From assembly GCF_003947435.1 (NCBI RefSeq), contig NZ_RCOS01000113.1, positions 23,711 to 87,710 on the forward strand: DNA of 64,000 nucleotides, written 5' to 3'. The notes under the pieces are model-generated. The model was not told the origin of the DNA, did no database searches, and worked only from the letters and a program-made list of their open reading frames with translations. This document shows, piece by piece, positions 1 through 8,028 of this stretch. Within the stretch, counting starts at the first letter, position 1. Each line of letters starts with the position of its first letter. Source of the DNA: Candidatus Methanodesulfokora washburnensis (lineage in GTDB: Archaea; Korarchaeota; Korarchaeia; Korarchaeales; Korarchaeaceae). Made by a program: the position numbers and the translations under genes.

Positions 1-708
1 AGCCCCTGGACCAAGATGGCCATCCTCTGACCATTCCACGCCGATCTCAGGGTTAAATCCTTCGTTTTTAAGAATTTTTGTAGCAGATAATGCAATTCTC
101 TCAGCAATGTCCTTTCTGAGTCTTACTGCATGGGCTAATCCCCCTACTTTCCTTATCTCGCCAAGTCTTACCATCTCTATATTTTTTATCTTTGAAATTG
201 GATTTATCCTGAGAAATACCCTTCCTCCGCCCCGCGGATAATGACCCCTCTTAATCAGCTGTAGCTCTACATTTATTCCTATAAGAGATAAATTTTTAAG
301 AAATACGTTTCTCATATAATCAACTGGAGGTGCCATCCTCACATCCGTACCACCTATAAGCTCCAATTCTATGGGAGAATTTGCCCTGATCGCAACAGGT
401 AAAACCGCCTGTATTATAAGCGAGACGCTTCCTGCAGTACCCACATCAAATTTGTACCTTCCACCTCTTACTTCTCCAGGAATAAACTCAACAGTAGTAG
501 ATCCTATTGCTAGACCACTTACTTTTGCACTAGATATCTCAGCCAACACCTTGGCTGCAGCTAGATGTTGAGGTTTTAGGCCAGGAGGATCTCTTTTAGC
601 CCTTATATTCTTGATTTTTACGGGTATCCCTGAGAGAGCTGACAAGGCGAGGGAATATCTAAAGAGGGACCCACCTCCCTCGCCATAGCTCCCATCAATT
701 TCTATCAT
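1..708 (-). CDS. rtcA: RNA 3'-terminal phosphate cyclase, 3'-truncated by the window edge
   Basis: ATP-dependent cyclase that converts an RNA 3'-phosphate to a 2',3'-cyclic phosphate. The reading frame begins at ATG (706-708) with the family N-terminus MIEIDGSYGEGGG and continues without a stop to base 1 (236 codons). Later family features visible are the GTAGS and RGHYPRGGG segments. The C-terminal part with the catalytic histidine lies outside the window. It is divergent from the alkyltransferase gene, with only 26 bp between the two open frames. RtcB, the other RNA-end repair enzyme, is at 43078-44526. Identification is firm; completeness cannot be judged. Confidence 0.93.
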   Translation of the reverse strand, partial: MIEIDGSYGEGGGSLFRYSLALSALSGIPVKIKNIRAKRDPPGLKPQHLAAAKVLAEISSAKVSGLAIGSTTVEFIPGEVRGGRYKFDVGTAGSVSLIIQAVLPVAIRANSPIELELIGGTDVRMAPPVDYMRNVFLKNLSLIGINVELQLIKRGHYPRGGGRVFLRINPISKIKNIEMVRLGEIRKVGGLAHAVRLRKDIAERIALSATKILKNEGFNPEIGVEWSEDGHLGPGA

Positions 709-734
709 AAAAAACACCTATTTTTAACTTACAT

Positions 735-1319
735 TTGCAGTTCTCTTCTGTGAGGTCGCAAGAATACATTGTGATCGAAGAGGTAAATAAATTCTTTGTG
801 GGAATGGTGTTCAGAGAGGGAAAACTTTTTTGCAACACTTTGCCTCTTGACAGCTGGGATAAAGCAATTTTCTATCTGAAAAGAAACTATGATATCAAGA
901 AGTTTCATGGTGAGGTGGATCCTCGCATTCAGGAGAGAGCAAGAAGAGTAGCCGAGTCTATATTTGATTTATTCATGGGAAAGCCCGTTTCTGTTGATCT
1001 TAACATCCTCATCGAGACCCCAAATTGGAGTGTTCTTACCTCTCTGTTGAGGATCCCTCGTGGAAAGGTCTGTACTTATGGGGAACTAGGCAAATTTTTT
1101 AAGATGAACCCAAGAGCTATGGGAAGGATAATGGGTATGAATCCTTTTCCTTTGATTATTCCGTGCCATAGAGTGATAAGAAGTGATATGAGCCTTGGAG
1201 GGTACTCTTATGGAGTGGACTTGAAGAGAAAGATCTTAGAGAGGGAAGGTGTTAAGATAAACAGGACCAACAAAGTTGATATATCCTCCCTCTATAGATT
1301 CACGGAAGCAGAGGTGTAA
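735..1319 (+). CDS. ogt: Methylated-DNA--protein-cysteine methyltransferase
   Basis: Suicide enzyme that moves the O6-alkyl group of guanine to its own cysteine. The C-terminal domain has the PCHRVI active-site motif (Cys144 in the longest frame), preceded by RIPRGKVCTYGEL, the usual DNA-binding lead-in. The 194-residue frame starts at TTG 735. A TATA-like stretch at about 717-728 would start transcription near 750, so the in-frame GTG at 771 is an alternative start and would shorten the N-terminal domain by 12 residues. The stop lies 2 bp before the crenactin start, so the two genes are probably cotranscribed, an unusual partner for an actin. Confidence 0.93.
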   Translation: MQFSSVRSQEYIVIEEVNKFFVGMVFREGKLFCNTLPLDSWDKAIFYLKRNYDIKKFHGEVDPRIQERARRVAESIFDLFMGKPVSVDLNILIETPNWSVLTSLLRIPRGKVCTYGELGKFFKMNPRAMGRIMGMNPFPLIIPCHRVIRSDMSLGGYSYGVDLKRKILEREGVKINRTNKVDISSLYRFTEAEV

Positions 1320-1321
1320 GC

Positions 1322-2599
1322 TTGGGGGTTGTAATTAGACCTGTATTTGCTCTGGATTTCGGCACCAGTTTGGTTAAATTCGGCCCCATATGGAGGGGAA
1401 AGTACCCAGATTTCATAGAAAATAGAGGATATTTTCCCAAGATTTCCAAAATATCAGCGGAGATAAGAGGTCTTGCTGCTGAGGAAGTTATAGTAGGACC
1501 TGCTGTATCGGAGTACTTGGAATCAAAAGCCGATCTATCTAGACTCTATTATCCCATGAGAAATGGTGTAATAGCAAGAGATGATGAGCGAGGTTGGAAG
1601 ATTGTCAAAAAGATAATTAAGTACACACTCGAAAAGTACTATCCTGGAAAATATGATCCAAGCGGAAGGCCTTTTGATGGTTTTTACGTTGTAGTTGCTC
1701 TAGCAGCTCAATCACCAACTTACATGTACGAGAGGATGTTTGAGATCCATAAAGAGGTAAATGAGGAACATGGAAGAGGTCTTATAAAAGCTGTTACAAT
1801 AATACCCCAGCCTCTTTCTGTTGCTATAGCTGAAAAAGCCACTACATGCACTGTGATAGAGTCAGGCCATGGAAACACACAAGTCACTCCCATAAGCAGG
1901 GATGTGATAAGAGCTGCTCTAATTCCACTAAACAGAGGAGGTTACGATTCTGACAGAATTACATCTCAGATATTAAAGGATATTGGCTACTCGGATCTGG
2001 CAAGAGAGGAGAAATTCGTCAGAATATTCAAGGAGATGGCTGGTCTTGTTCCATTAAATTTAGATAAAGCAATAGAATGGACAAAGGCACATAAAGGAGC
2101 TGTGAAGAACAGGTTTTCAATACCGGGAACTACTGTTAGCGTAGATATGGGAGACAAGGCATGGATGAGGTTTCTAATAGGTGAGTTCTTCTTTAATCCA
2201 GGACATGAGCTTTACCAGAGTTATTACACTAGAGGATTCGCTCCACCAGCCGATACTGTGGTGGGAGGGGAGGTTATACCCGGAAATGTGAGCATTGCGG
2301 AGGCAATCAGGCTCTCAATATCTAAGACTCCTGTAGAGATACAATCCAGCTTAGTGAGAAGGATAATACTCTCAGGGGGTGCCTTCAACTGGAAGGTTCC
2401 TGACGGAATGGAGGGTGTTGCTGTCAGCTCTCCTGAGAAAATAAGAATACAGCTGAGGGAGCTGGGGATTGATTCTCAGCCATCCATGATAGCAGATCCG
2501 CAGTTCAGTGTATGGAGGGGATCTATAATATACGGGAATTATGTTCCAGAGGACCTCACTTGGGATTGGAGTTCTCTTGAGGGGTGGATGTACTTATAG
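1322..2599 (+). CDS. Crenactin-type archaeal actin
   Basis: Filament-forming ATPase of the actin fold, likely involved in cell shape. The protein has 425 residues, the usual crenactin length. Visible are the phosphate-1 loop DFGTS (residues 12-16), the crenactin-specific block around ESGHGNTQV (180-188), the segment LKDIGYSDLAREE, and the adenosine-site LSGGAFNW followed by a C-terminal SVWRG block. I recognise close similarity from memory to the Pyrobaculum crenactin. No arcadin genes are adjacent; neighbours are a DNA alkyltransferase upstream and an overlapping convergent DUF72 gene downstream. Start is TTG 1322, with GAGGTG eight bases upstream inside the previous gene's end. FtsZ occurs in the same window. 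Confidence 0.93.
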   Translation: MGVVIRPVFALDFGTSLVKFGPIWRGKYPDFIENRGYFPKISKISAEIRGLAAEEVIVGPAVSEYLESKADLSRLYYPMRNGVIARDDERGWKIVKKIIKYTLEKYYPGKYDPSGRPFDGFYVVVALAAQSPTYMYERMFEIHKEVNEEHGRGLIKAVTIIPQPLSVAIAEKATTCTVIESGHGNTQVTPISRDVIRAALIPLNRGGYDSDRITSQILKDIGYSDLAREEKFVRIFKEMAGLVPLNLDKAIEWTKAHKGAVKNRFSIPGTTVSVDMGDKAWMRFLIGEFFFNPGHELYQSYYTRGFAPPADTVVGGEVIPGNVSIAEAIRLSISKTPVEIQSSLVRRIILSGGAFNWKVPDGMEGVAVSSPEKIRIQLRELGIDSQPSMIADPQFSVWRGSIIYGNYVPEDLTWDWSSLEGWMYL

Positions 2600-3320
2600 A
2601 TTTCAGTACACTCAAGAACCTCTGGGAGTCCTCTCCCATATAGGAGTTGTTAAACATCACATATGAGACCTCAGAACTCAAGCCAGATATGAATTCAGCG
2701 AGATGAGAGAGCTCTTCATCCCCATACTTGTACTTATACACTATTTTCCTTCCCTTTCTTCCTCCATGAAGCCTGAAGTAAGAGGTTCTTCCAACCAGCG
2801 CAGGTCTATCGTATAGAGGGTCTACTACATGTATTATGTCAAGTTCCCTTAGAATACTGTCTAACTTGTCCTTCCAGCTTTCATGTCTTACCTCCCAGCC
2901 AATTTTGTCTACATCACCCCTTATGGACTTGAAAAATCTGTATGCATTATCAATATTCTCTTCTGTAGCTTCAAAAGAAGGGGGACTCTGAAATATGATC
3001 AGCTCTGGGTTTAAGGGCTTAATAGACTCTAGAAATTCTTTCCACAACTTGAGATTATCCTCACTGCATCTGAGCAACCCTACATTTCTTCCATGTGGAA
3101 GGCCTTTCTTCCTCCAGAAAGTGCTGTTTGGATCATGAGTGAGAGCCATCCATGCTTTTGGAACAAATTCAAACCATTCAGGGGACTCCTTTCTCCAAGA
3201 AGAAGCGAGTTTCTGAGATATAATTTTATAAAATGTATTCTGCACTTCAACTACATTGAATAAACTGTAATATTTCTTTTTAGAGAAGCAGAAGCCACAA
3301 CATCCCACTTTGATGTGCAT
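2556..3320 (-). CDS. DUF72 (YecE-like) family protein
   Basis: TIM-barrel-like protein of unknown biochemical role. The N-terminus MHIKVGCCGFCFS and the later blocks VEVQNTFYK, FVPKAWMALTHD and YFRLHGG are the DUF72 pattern (254 residues; typical 240-290). The last 44 bp (2556-2599) overlap the 3' end of the convergent crenactin gene, so both C-termini are encoded by complementary strands. Start ATG 3320 is about 24 bp downstream of an AT-rich TATA-like box (3340-3349) read leftward, suggesting a leaderless mRNA. Function is not known from sequence. Confidence 0.85.
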   Translation of the reverse strand: MHIKVGCCGFCFSKKKYYSLFNVVEVQNTFYKIISQKLASSWRKESPEWFEFVPKAWMALTHDPNSTFWRKKGLPHGRNVGLLRCSEDNLKLWKEFLESIKPLNPELIIFQSPPSFEATEENIDNAYRFFKSIRGDVDKIGWEVRHESWKDKLDSILRELDIIHVVDPLYDRPALVGRTSYFRLHGGRKGRKIVYKYKYGDEELSHLAEFISGLSSEVSYVMFNNSYMGEDSQRFLSVLKSISTSTPQENSNPK

Positions 3321-3353
3321 TTAATAAGATGACCCTGCTAAAATATATTTCTT
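3321..3353. promoter_or_regulatory. Interlocked divergent promoters of DUF72 and R15P isomerase genes
   Basis: Only 33 bp separate the two divergent start codons. The AAAATATATT box at 3340-3349 is about 24-27 bp from the DUF72 start when read leftward, and the ATTTAATAA box at about 3319-3327 is about 27 bp before the isomerase ATG when read rightward. Each TATA element therefore lies next to the other gene's start. This is positional inference from archaeal promoter geometry. Confidence 0.5.
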
Positions 3354-4358
3354 ATGACAGTGCCTGAAGAAGTCCTTAAGCTCGCAGAAGATATAAAAAA
3401 TATGAGAATAAGGGGTGCCGGCGAGATAGCTAGAGCGGCTGTAAGGGGATTAAGTATAGCTGCAGCAAAATCGGAGGCCACCAATAGGGAGGAGTTTCTG
3501 AGAGATCTTGATGATGCTGCTAAAGTGCTTCTACTGACAAGACCTACTGCGGTATCCCTGCCCAACGCATTAAGATATGTCATGGTTAGGGCGTATAAAG
3601 CATATGAGGAGGGAAGGACTAAGGATGAAATAAAGGAAAGTGTATTTAAGGCATCTGACGAGTTCTACAAGAACTCTCTTAAGGCCATTGATCTAATAGG
3701 AATGTATGGATCGAGAAGAATAGAAGATGGAGATATTATAATGACTCATTGCCATAGCACTGCTGCTGTAAGTATTCTAGTGAATGCATGGAGAAGTGGG
3801 AAGAGGTTTGAGGTTATATCTACTGAAACTAGGCCCAGGTATCAAGGAAGAATAACAGCATCGATTCTTGCCAAGGAAGGGATACCTGTATCTCTCATAG
3901 TGGATTCGGCTGCTAGATTTTTCATGGAGCATGTAGATAAAGTTGTTGTAGGAGCTGATGCTGTGGCTGCAAATGGAGCTGTAGTGAACAAAATAGGAAC
4001 GTCCATGATTGCTTTAGCTGCCCATGAGGCCAGAGTCAATTTTATTGTAGCTGCTGAGACCTATAAATTCTCTCCAGAGACTGTTTTGGGATCTCTCATA
4101 AGGATAGAGGAGAGGCCAGCTGACGAAATAGTGGAAACACAGTACCTAAAAGACAACCCGGGAGTGAAAGTCAGAAATCCTGCTTTTGATGTCACTCCTG
4201 CCTCTTATGTCGATCTAATAGTAACAGAAAAGGGCGTAATTCCTCCAGAAGCAGCTATATTGATACTTAAAGAAGAGTTTGGATGGTTCTCCAGCGTAAA
4301 CCTGCCTAAATTCCTGAAAGAAGGATTAGAAACTCCTGTGGAAATGAGCGAATACTGA
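3354..4358 (+). CDS. Ribose-1,5-bisphosphate isomerase (e2b2 / eIF2B-alpha-like family)
   Basis: Converts ribose 1,5-bisphosphate to ribulose 1,5-bisphosphate in the archaeal AMP/nucleoside degradation route that normally feeds form III RuBisCO. The protein has 334 residues. In this frame the two catalytic residues described for the Thermococcus enzyme fall at exactly Cys133 (in THCHS) and Asp202 (in VVGADAV). Other family blocks are TETRPRYQGR and NPAFDVTP. The YCNAG-type signature of methylthioribose-1-phosphate isomerase is absent. ATG 3354 matches the family N-terminus. The gene converges on a divergent RuBisCO-like gene 29 bp downstream, which makes the pathway context striking. Confidence 0.93.
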   Translation: MTVPEEVLKLAEDIKNMRIRGAGEIARAAVRGLSIAAAKSEATNREEFLRDLDDAAKVLLLTRPTAVSLPNALRYVMVRAYKAYEEGRTKDEIKESVFKASDEFYKNSLKAIDLIGMYGSRRIEDGDIIMTHCHSTAAVSILVNAWRSGKRFEVISTETRPRYQGRITASILAKEGIPVSLIVDSAARFFMEHVDKVVVGADAVAANGAVVNKIGTSMIALAAHEARVNFIVAAETYKFSPETVLGSLIRIEERPADEIVETQYLKDNPGVKVRNPAFDVTPASYVDLIVTEKGVIPPEAAILILKEEFGWFSSVNLPKFLKEGLETPVEMSEY

Positions 4359-4387
4359 TTAAAACTGATGCTTCGGCCTGAAAGTTA

Positions 4388-5497
4388 TCACTGAGTTGCA
4401 AGGATTCCCCACTTCTTTACCGCTACTTTCACCTCTTCATGGCTGTTAAGTATTTCTGGAAGTCTTTCCCCTCTGAGAAAGGCATCTATGCATTCCCTCA
4501 TGGATTTAACTCCTGCTTCTTCTCCCATTGGATGTTCATATACTGCTTCATCAGCTATTATTGCTTGTTCCTCCCCAAAAATAGCTAAGTTTGCCTCCAC
4601 CTCCCCTGGATGAATGTTTCTTGCTACTGGCAGAGATTTCTTAACTTCAATTCCTGATGTGAGAGCCCTATCTATGCTGAGAACTTCCTCTCTGTTTGTT
4701 CCGTAATAGCCAGGTCTCTCCACGACATCGGCACCATAAAGTCTAGCAAGCTTAGCCAAGATGGATGGAGAAAAAGAGCTCTGATATGATGGAAGGTTTA
4801 CGTATAGAAAAATTCTCTTTCCAAATTCCTCTCTGATCGTAACAATGCCGTCCATGCACCCCACATTTAAATCATAAAATAATGTCCTTGCACCACTATC
4901 AAGGGATTTCTGAACTATGTCTACAAGTTTCTCCAGTTTGGATGTCACATTTACCCAGTAAACTGCCCTTCTTCCAGTTTCCTCTTTGATCTTATCTATT
5001 TTTTCCTCTATAAGAGATATCCTTAAGCCTATTTGAGATGCCTCTTGGTTGATCAAACCTGGAATATCTCTTACAAAGTCTAAGCCTGCTGATATGAGTT
5101 TATATGAGACATCTGCCAAATCTGCTGGATGTATTCCCTGGATAGGCCTCAAAACTGCACCCAGCATAACTCCTCTCGCACCAAGAGACCTGTTTATCCC
5201 TTCAGCCCCATTGGAAGGTCCTGGCATGTGAGAGAAATCGGCCTCAACATCCTCTAACCTGATATCTCCATGAGGCAAACTGTCTATCACTAGAGCTAGG
5301 GATTGAAGCAGACCAGATTCTGTATCTAGAATTGTCTCTGGAATTTGGACATAAAATGCATCTCCCTCACTGCTTAGCGAGAGAAGGGCCCTCTCCTCAT
5401 CAGTCTCAACCCATTTTCTTAATCTCTCAAACCATTTTATAAATGAAGTATGATCTTCCCTCACAACAAATTTTAGCCTTAGTGCTCTAGTACTCAT
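4388..5497 (-). CDS. Divergent RuBisCO-like protein lacking catalytic residues
   Basis: A 369-residue protein with the layout of the RuBisCO large subunit: N-terminal domain, then GPSNGAEGINR (the GPxxGixGxR lead-in), GAVLRPIQGIHP in place of the KPKxG strand, AGLDFVRDIPG in place of GGxDxxKDDE, a WVNVT strand, an LAKLARLYGADVV helix, RNIHPGEVE in place of SGGxHPG, and EHPMGEEAGVKSMRECIDA matching GHPxGxxAGAxAxRQA. Both active-site lysines of KPK, the carbamylated lysine and its Asp/Glu partners, the HRxxHA histidine and the loop-6 GK are all substituted. It is therefore unlikely to be a carboxylase or a known form IV enolase. GAGGAT precedes ATG 5497. The neighbour makes ribulose bisphosphate, so a sensing or novel role is possible. 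Confidence 0.8.
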   Translation of the reverse strand: MSTRALRLKFVVREDHTSFIKWFERLRKWVETDEERALLSLSSEGDAFYVQIPETILDTESGLLQSLALVIDSLPHGDIRLEDVEADFSHMPGPSNGAEGINRSLGARGVMLGAVLRPIQGIHPADLADVSYKLISAGLDFVRDIPGLINQEASQIGLRISLIEEKIDKIKEETGRRAVYWVNVTSKLEKLVDIVQKSLDSGARTLFYDLNVGCMDGIVTIREEFGKRIFLYVNLPSYQSSFSPSILAKLARLYGADVVERPGYYGTNREEVLSIDRALTSGIEVKKSLPVARNIHPGEVEANLAIFGEEQAIIADEAVYEHPMGEEAGVKSMRECIDAFLRGERLPEILNSHEEVKVAVKKWGILATQ

Positions 5498-5623
5498 AAG
5501 ATCCTCATCTCTCAGATCTACACCTAGAATTTAAATATTTATTATTGACTCGAATCGAGAAAGGAAACTGAAGAACCTTTTTGCTACGCAAGTTTTTATT
5601 GAAAGATTTGTCATGACTGCCAG

Positions 5624-7183
5624 ATGGAAAACTCATTCTGTCTTGTTAATGGAAAAATTTATGTTTCCTTCAAACCAACAAAAATAGCAGACTCTCTCGT
5701 TGTTATAAATGGTAGGGTAGTTTATACGGGTGATGAAGACAAAGCGAGAAATATAGTAGATGCACTTGACCTAAAATTGATAGATCTTAAAGGAAAAGTT
5801 GTTCTTCCTGGCTTTGTGGATTCTCATGTTCATCTAGATGAGCTTGGCATGTATCTGGAGATGCTTGATCTAAAAGGCGTTGAAAGCATAACAGATCTAA
5901 AAGAGAGACTTAGATCCCATAATGGAAGGAATAAATGGATATTAGGACATGGATGGGATCAAGAAAATTTCAAAGAAAAGCGATTTCCGACCAGATGGGA
6001 TCTAGATGAAGTAGTTAGGGATAAACCTGTTGTACTCACTAGAATCTGCGTTCATGCTGCTGTTCTTAACACTAAAGCAATGGAGTTGACCGGGCTTTTG
6101 AAAAGCGAAGATCCGAATGTAATTAAGAATGAGAAAGGAGAAGCCATCGGTATCGTTATGGAAAAAGCGCTTGAGAGAGTGAGAGAAAAAGTGAAGGAAG
6201 ATTTAACTCAAGAGGACTACATAAGATTTCTCTCTAAGGCCATAGATTTTGCTGCATCTCAAGGAGTAACAACAGTCGGATTTGTTAGCTGTGATAGAAA
6301 TAGTCTAATAGCTCTATATCATTTGAACAGCGAGAAGAAGTTGAAAATTAGGATTAGAGTCTATTTAAATCCAGAAGTTCTGGAAACATTGAGAAACTTA
6401 GGGATGAAAAGAGGATTTGGCGATGAGTTCTTGAGAATAAATGGGTTGAAGATCCTAGCAGATGGCTCATTAGGGGCTAGGACGGCTTGGCTTTCAGAAC
6501 CTTATTCCGATTCATTCACAAGTGGTAATCCAAATATAAGCAGGGAAGAGTTGAGGAGGATAGCAGAGGAAGCTGATAAAAGCGGACTCCAGCTTGCAGT
6601 GCACGGAATAGGAGATAAAACCATAGATATGATACTTGATATATACGAAAATATAAAAACTTTCGAAAACAGGCATAGAATAGAGCACGCATCTGTAGTG
6701 CGTGATGACCAAATCACTAGGATTAGTGGGCTTGGAGTCGTGTTATCCGTTCAGCCTCATTTTGTCATAACAGATTGGTGGGTATTAAATAGAGTTGGAG
6801 AAAAGAGAGCAAAGTGGGTTTATCGATTCAAGAAGATGCTCTCAAGCGGCATAAACTTGGGTTTTGGGACAGATTGTCCTGTGGAGGATTTAAACCCATG
6901 GAAAACAGTTTATGCTGCTGTAACAAGAGGAGGCAAATCTCTACCTCTTTATGAGATCACAAAGGAAGAATGTTTAGACTTGGAGGAGGCTCTCTATTGT
7001 TATACTAAGGGATCTGCTTATGTGTTATTTGATGAGGAGAACTTGGGCTCTCTTGAGAAAGGGAAACTGGCTGATTTCATAGTACTAGAAGAAGATCCAT
7101 TTAAGGTCGATGATCTGAGGAAGCTACGTGTTCTGGAAACTTATGTAGGCGGAACCAAGGTTTTTAGTGCCATGAACAGGTAA
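5624..7183 (+). CDS. Amidohydrolase of the YtcJ/Amidohydro_3 type
   Basis: Metal-dependent hydrolase, 519 residues, with an N-terminal beta-sandwich segment followed by LPGFVDSHVHLDE (HxH metal site), the LGHGWDQE block, LADGSLGARTAWL, AVHGIGD, RIEHAS, and FGTDCPVEDLNPW, all in YtcJ order. It acts probably in the cytoplasm, since there is no signal peptide. The substrate cannot be deduced from sequence. A TATA-like TTTTTATT at about 5590-5597 puts the transcript start almost at ATG 5624. It converges with the riboflavin kinase gene, and an AT-rich hairpin lies between them. Confidence 0.85.
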   Translation: MENSFCLVNGKIYVSFKPTKIADSLVVINGRVVYTGDEDKARNIVDALDLKLIDLKGKVVLPGFVDSHVHLDELGMYLEMLDLKGVESITDLKERLRSHNGRNKWILGHGWDQENFKEKRFPTRWDLDEVVRDKPVVLTRICVHAAVLNTKAMELTGLLKSEDPNVIKNEKGEAIGIVMEKALERVREKVKEDLTQEDYIRFLSKAIDFAASQGVTTVGFVSCDRNSLIALYHLNSEKKLKIRIRVYLNPEVLETLRNLGMKRGFGDEFLRINGLKILADGSLGARTAWLSEPYSDSFTSGNPNISREELRRIAEEADKSGLQLAVHGIGDKTIDMILDIYENIKTFENRHRIEHASVVRDDQITRISGLGVVLSVQPHFVITDWWVLNRVGEKRAKWVYRFKKMLSSGINLGFGTDCPVEDLNPWKTVYAAVTRGGKSLPLYEITKEECLDLEEALYCYTKGSAYVLFDEENLGSLEKGKLADFIVLEEDPFKVDDLRKLRVLETYVGGTKVFSAMNR

Positions 7184-7241
7184 TTGATGCTTAGATTACT
7201 TAAAGCAGCATTACAAGCCTCTTCGAACAATTTAACTTAAT

Positions 7242-7261
7242 AATTTTATAGTTATAAAATT
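7242..7261. terminator. AT-only stem-loop between convergent genes
   Basis: AATTTTAT (7242-7249) and ATAAAATT (7254-7261) form a perfect 8-bp stem around the loop AGTT. It sits 59 bp after the amidohydrolase stop and 31 bp after the riboflavin kinase stop on the other strand, a position suited to two-way termination. All pairs are A-T, so it may be weak at high temperature. Confidence 0.35.
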
Positions 7262-7291
7262 TAATACTAAAAATTCTCATTTGTATGACTG

Positions 7292-7969
7292 TCAGTCCCA
7301 GCTTAGCAGATCTACAGTTACTATATCCCCATCCTTCAGGTTCAATTTTCTTCTGAGGTTATCCTTAGATATAACTTCTATGACATCAGCATTATAGTGC
7401 CTTCGCTCTGGAAAAATAGCATGACATAACTCTCCATTTAGTCTAACTGGGTATATTCTGACACTTCCGAAAGTTCTTCCTGACTCGGTAAACCCCGGCA
7501 CTATGACAGGCCTGACCTTTTCAATCCACTTTATAACACTATATATAGCGGATTTTGATATTATCCTCAAGTTAAGAGTCCCCTTGAAGGGTTCGTAACC
7601 AAGGTGCTTAAGGAACTCCCTTCTGTAGCCCTCGAGAGACATGTAATATGCTCCCTCTCCGAGTCCCGTGAAAACCTCGCCAGCAATTCTTTCAATGGGC
7701 TTTTCTCCGGAGGATATAAGCTCACAAACTCCATTGAGAAGAGCAAGCCCCTTGGCACTCACTATAAAGTGATGTCTCTTTCCCTTAACAGCTCTTATTA
7801 CATATCCGCCATTTTCTGCCTCCTTAAACCATCTAACTAAGGTAGGTTTTGGTATACCCGTGAATTCTGCTAAATCAGATAAACTTATTGGCTTATCCCT
7901 TCCTCCTGACTGAATTAGAGATATGAGAAGTAGAACTGTCCTCTGATTTACCCTATTGCTTATTGCCAT
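7292..7969 (-). CDS. rbkR: RbkR: HTH regulator fused to CTP-dependent riboflavin kinase
   Basis: A 225-residue two-domain protein. Residues 1-85 form a winged helix (SLSDLAEFTGIPKPTLVRWFKEA). Residues 90-225 match the archaeal CTP-dependent riboflavin kinase fold (GLGEGAYYMS, GYEPFKGTLNLR, SVRIYPVRLNG). The enzyme makes FMN, and the fusion is known as a regulator of riboflavin genes in archaea. It is divergent from taw1, sharing a palindromic TATA box. A short TTCC-TTA-GGAA element at about 7985-7995, between that box and the start, could be an autoregulatory operator, but this is only a guess. Confidence 0.92.
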   Translation of the reverse strand: MAISNRVNQRTVLLLISLIQSGGRDKPISLSDLAEFTGIPKPTLVRWFKEAENGGYVIRAVKGKRHHFIVSAKGLALLNGVCELISSGEKPIERIAGEVFTGLGEGAYYMSLEGYRREFLKHLGYEPFKGTLNLRIISKSAIYSVIKWIEKVRPVIVPGFTESGRTFGSVRIYPVRLNGELCHAIFPERRHYNADVIEVISKDNLRRKLNLKDGDIVTVDLLSWD

Positions 7970-8028
7970 GTTATCCCTTCTAAGCTTCCTTAGGAAAACT
8001 ATATATAGCTTGATATCCGAATCTTATT
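7970..8028. promoter_or_regulatory. Shared palindromic TATA box between rbkR and taw1
   Basis: CTATATATAG at 7999-8008 reads the same on both strands. Its centre is 26 bp before the taw1 GTG start and about 34 bp from the rbkR ATG on the other side. One TATA element may therefore drive both genes, giving a leaderless taw1 mRNA and an about 8-nt leader for rbkR. Confidence 0.5.

Noticed and set aside
3338..3583. Minus-strand open frame over the R15P isomerase gene
   Set aside because: It is antisense to a well-conserved enzyme, low in complexity (Ser/Ala/Leu), and has no family resemblance.
4388..5497. Reading the RuBisCO-like protein as a functional form III RuBisCO or known form IV enolase
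   Set aside because: The active-site lysines, the KDDE cluster and the histidine are replaced, so neither activity can be claimed.
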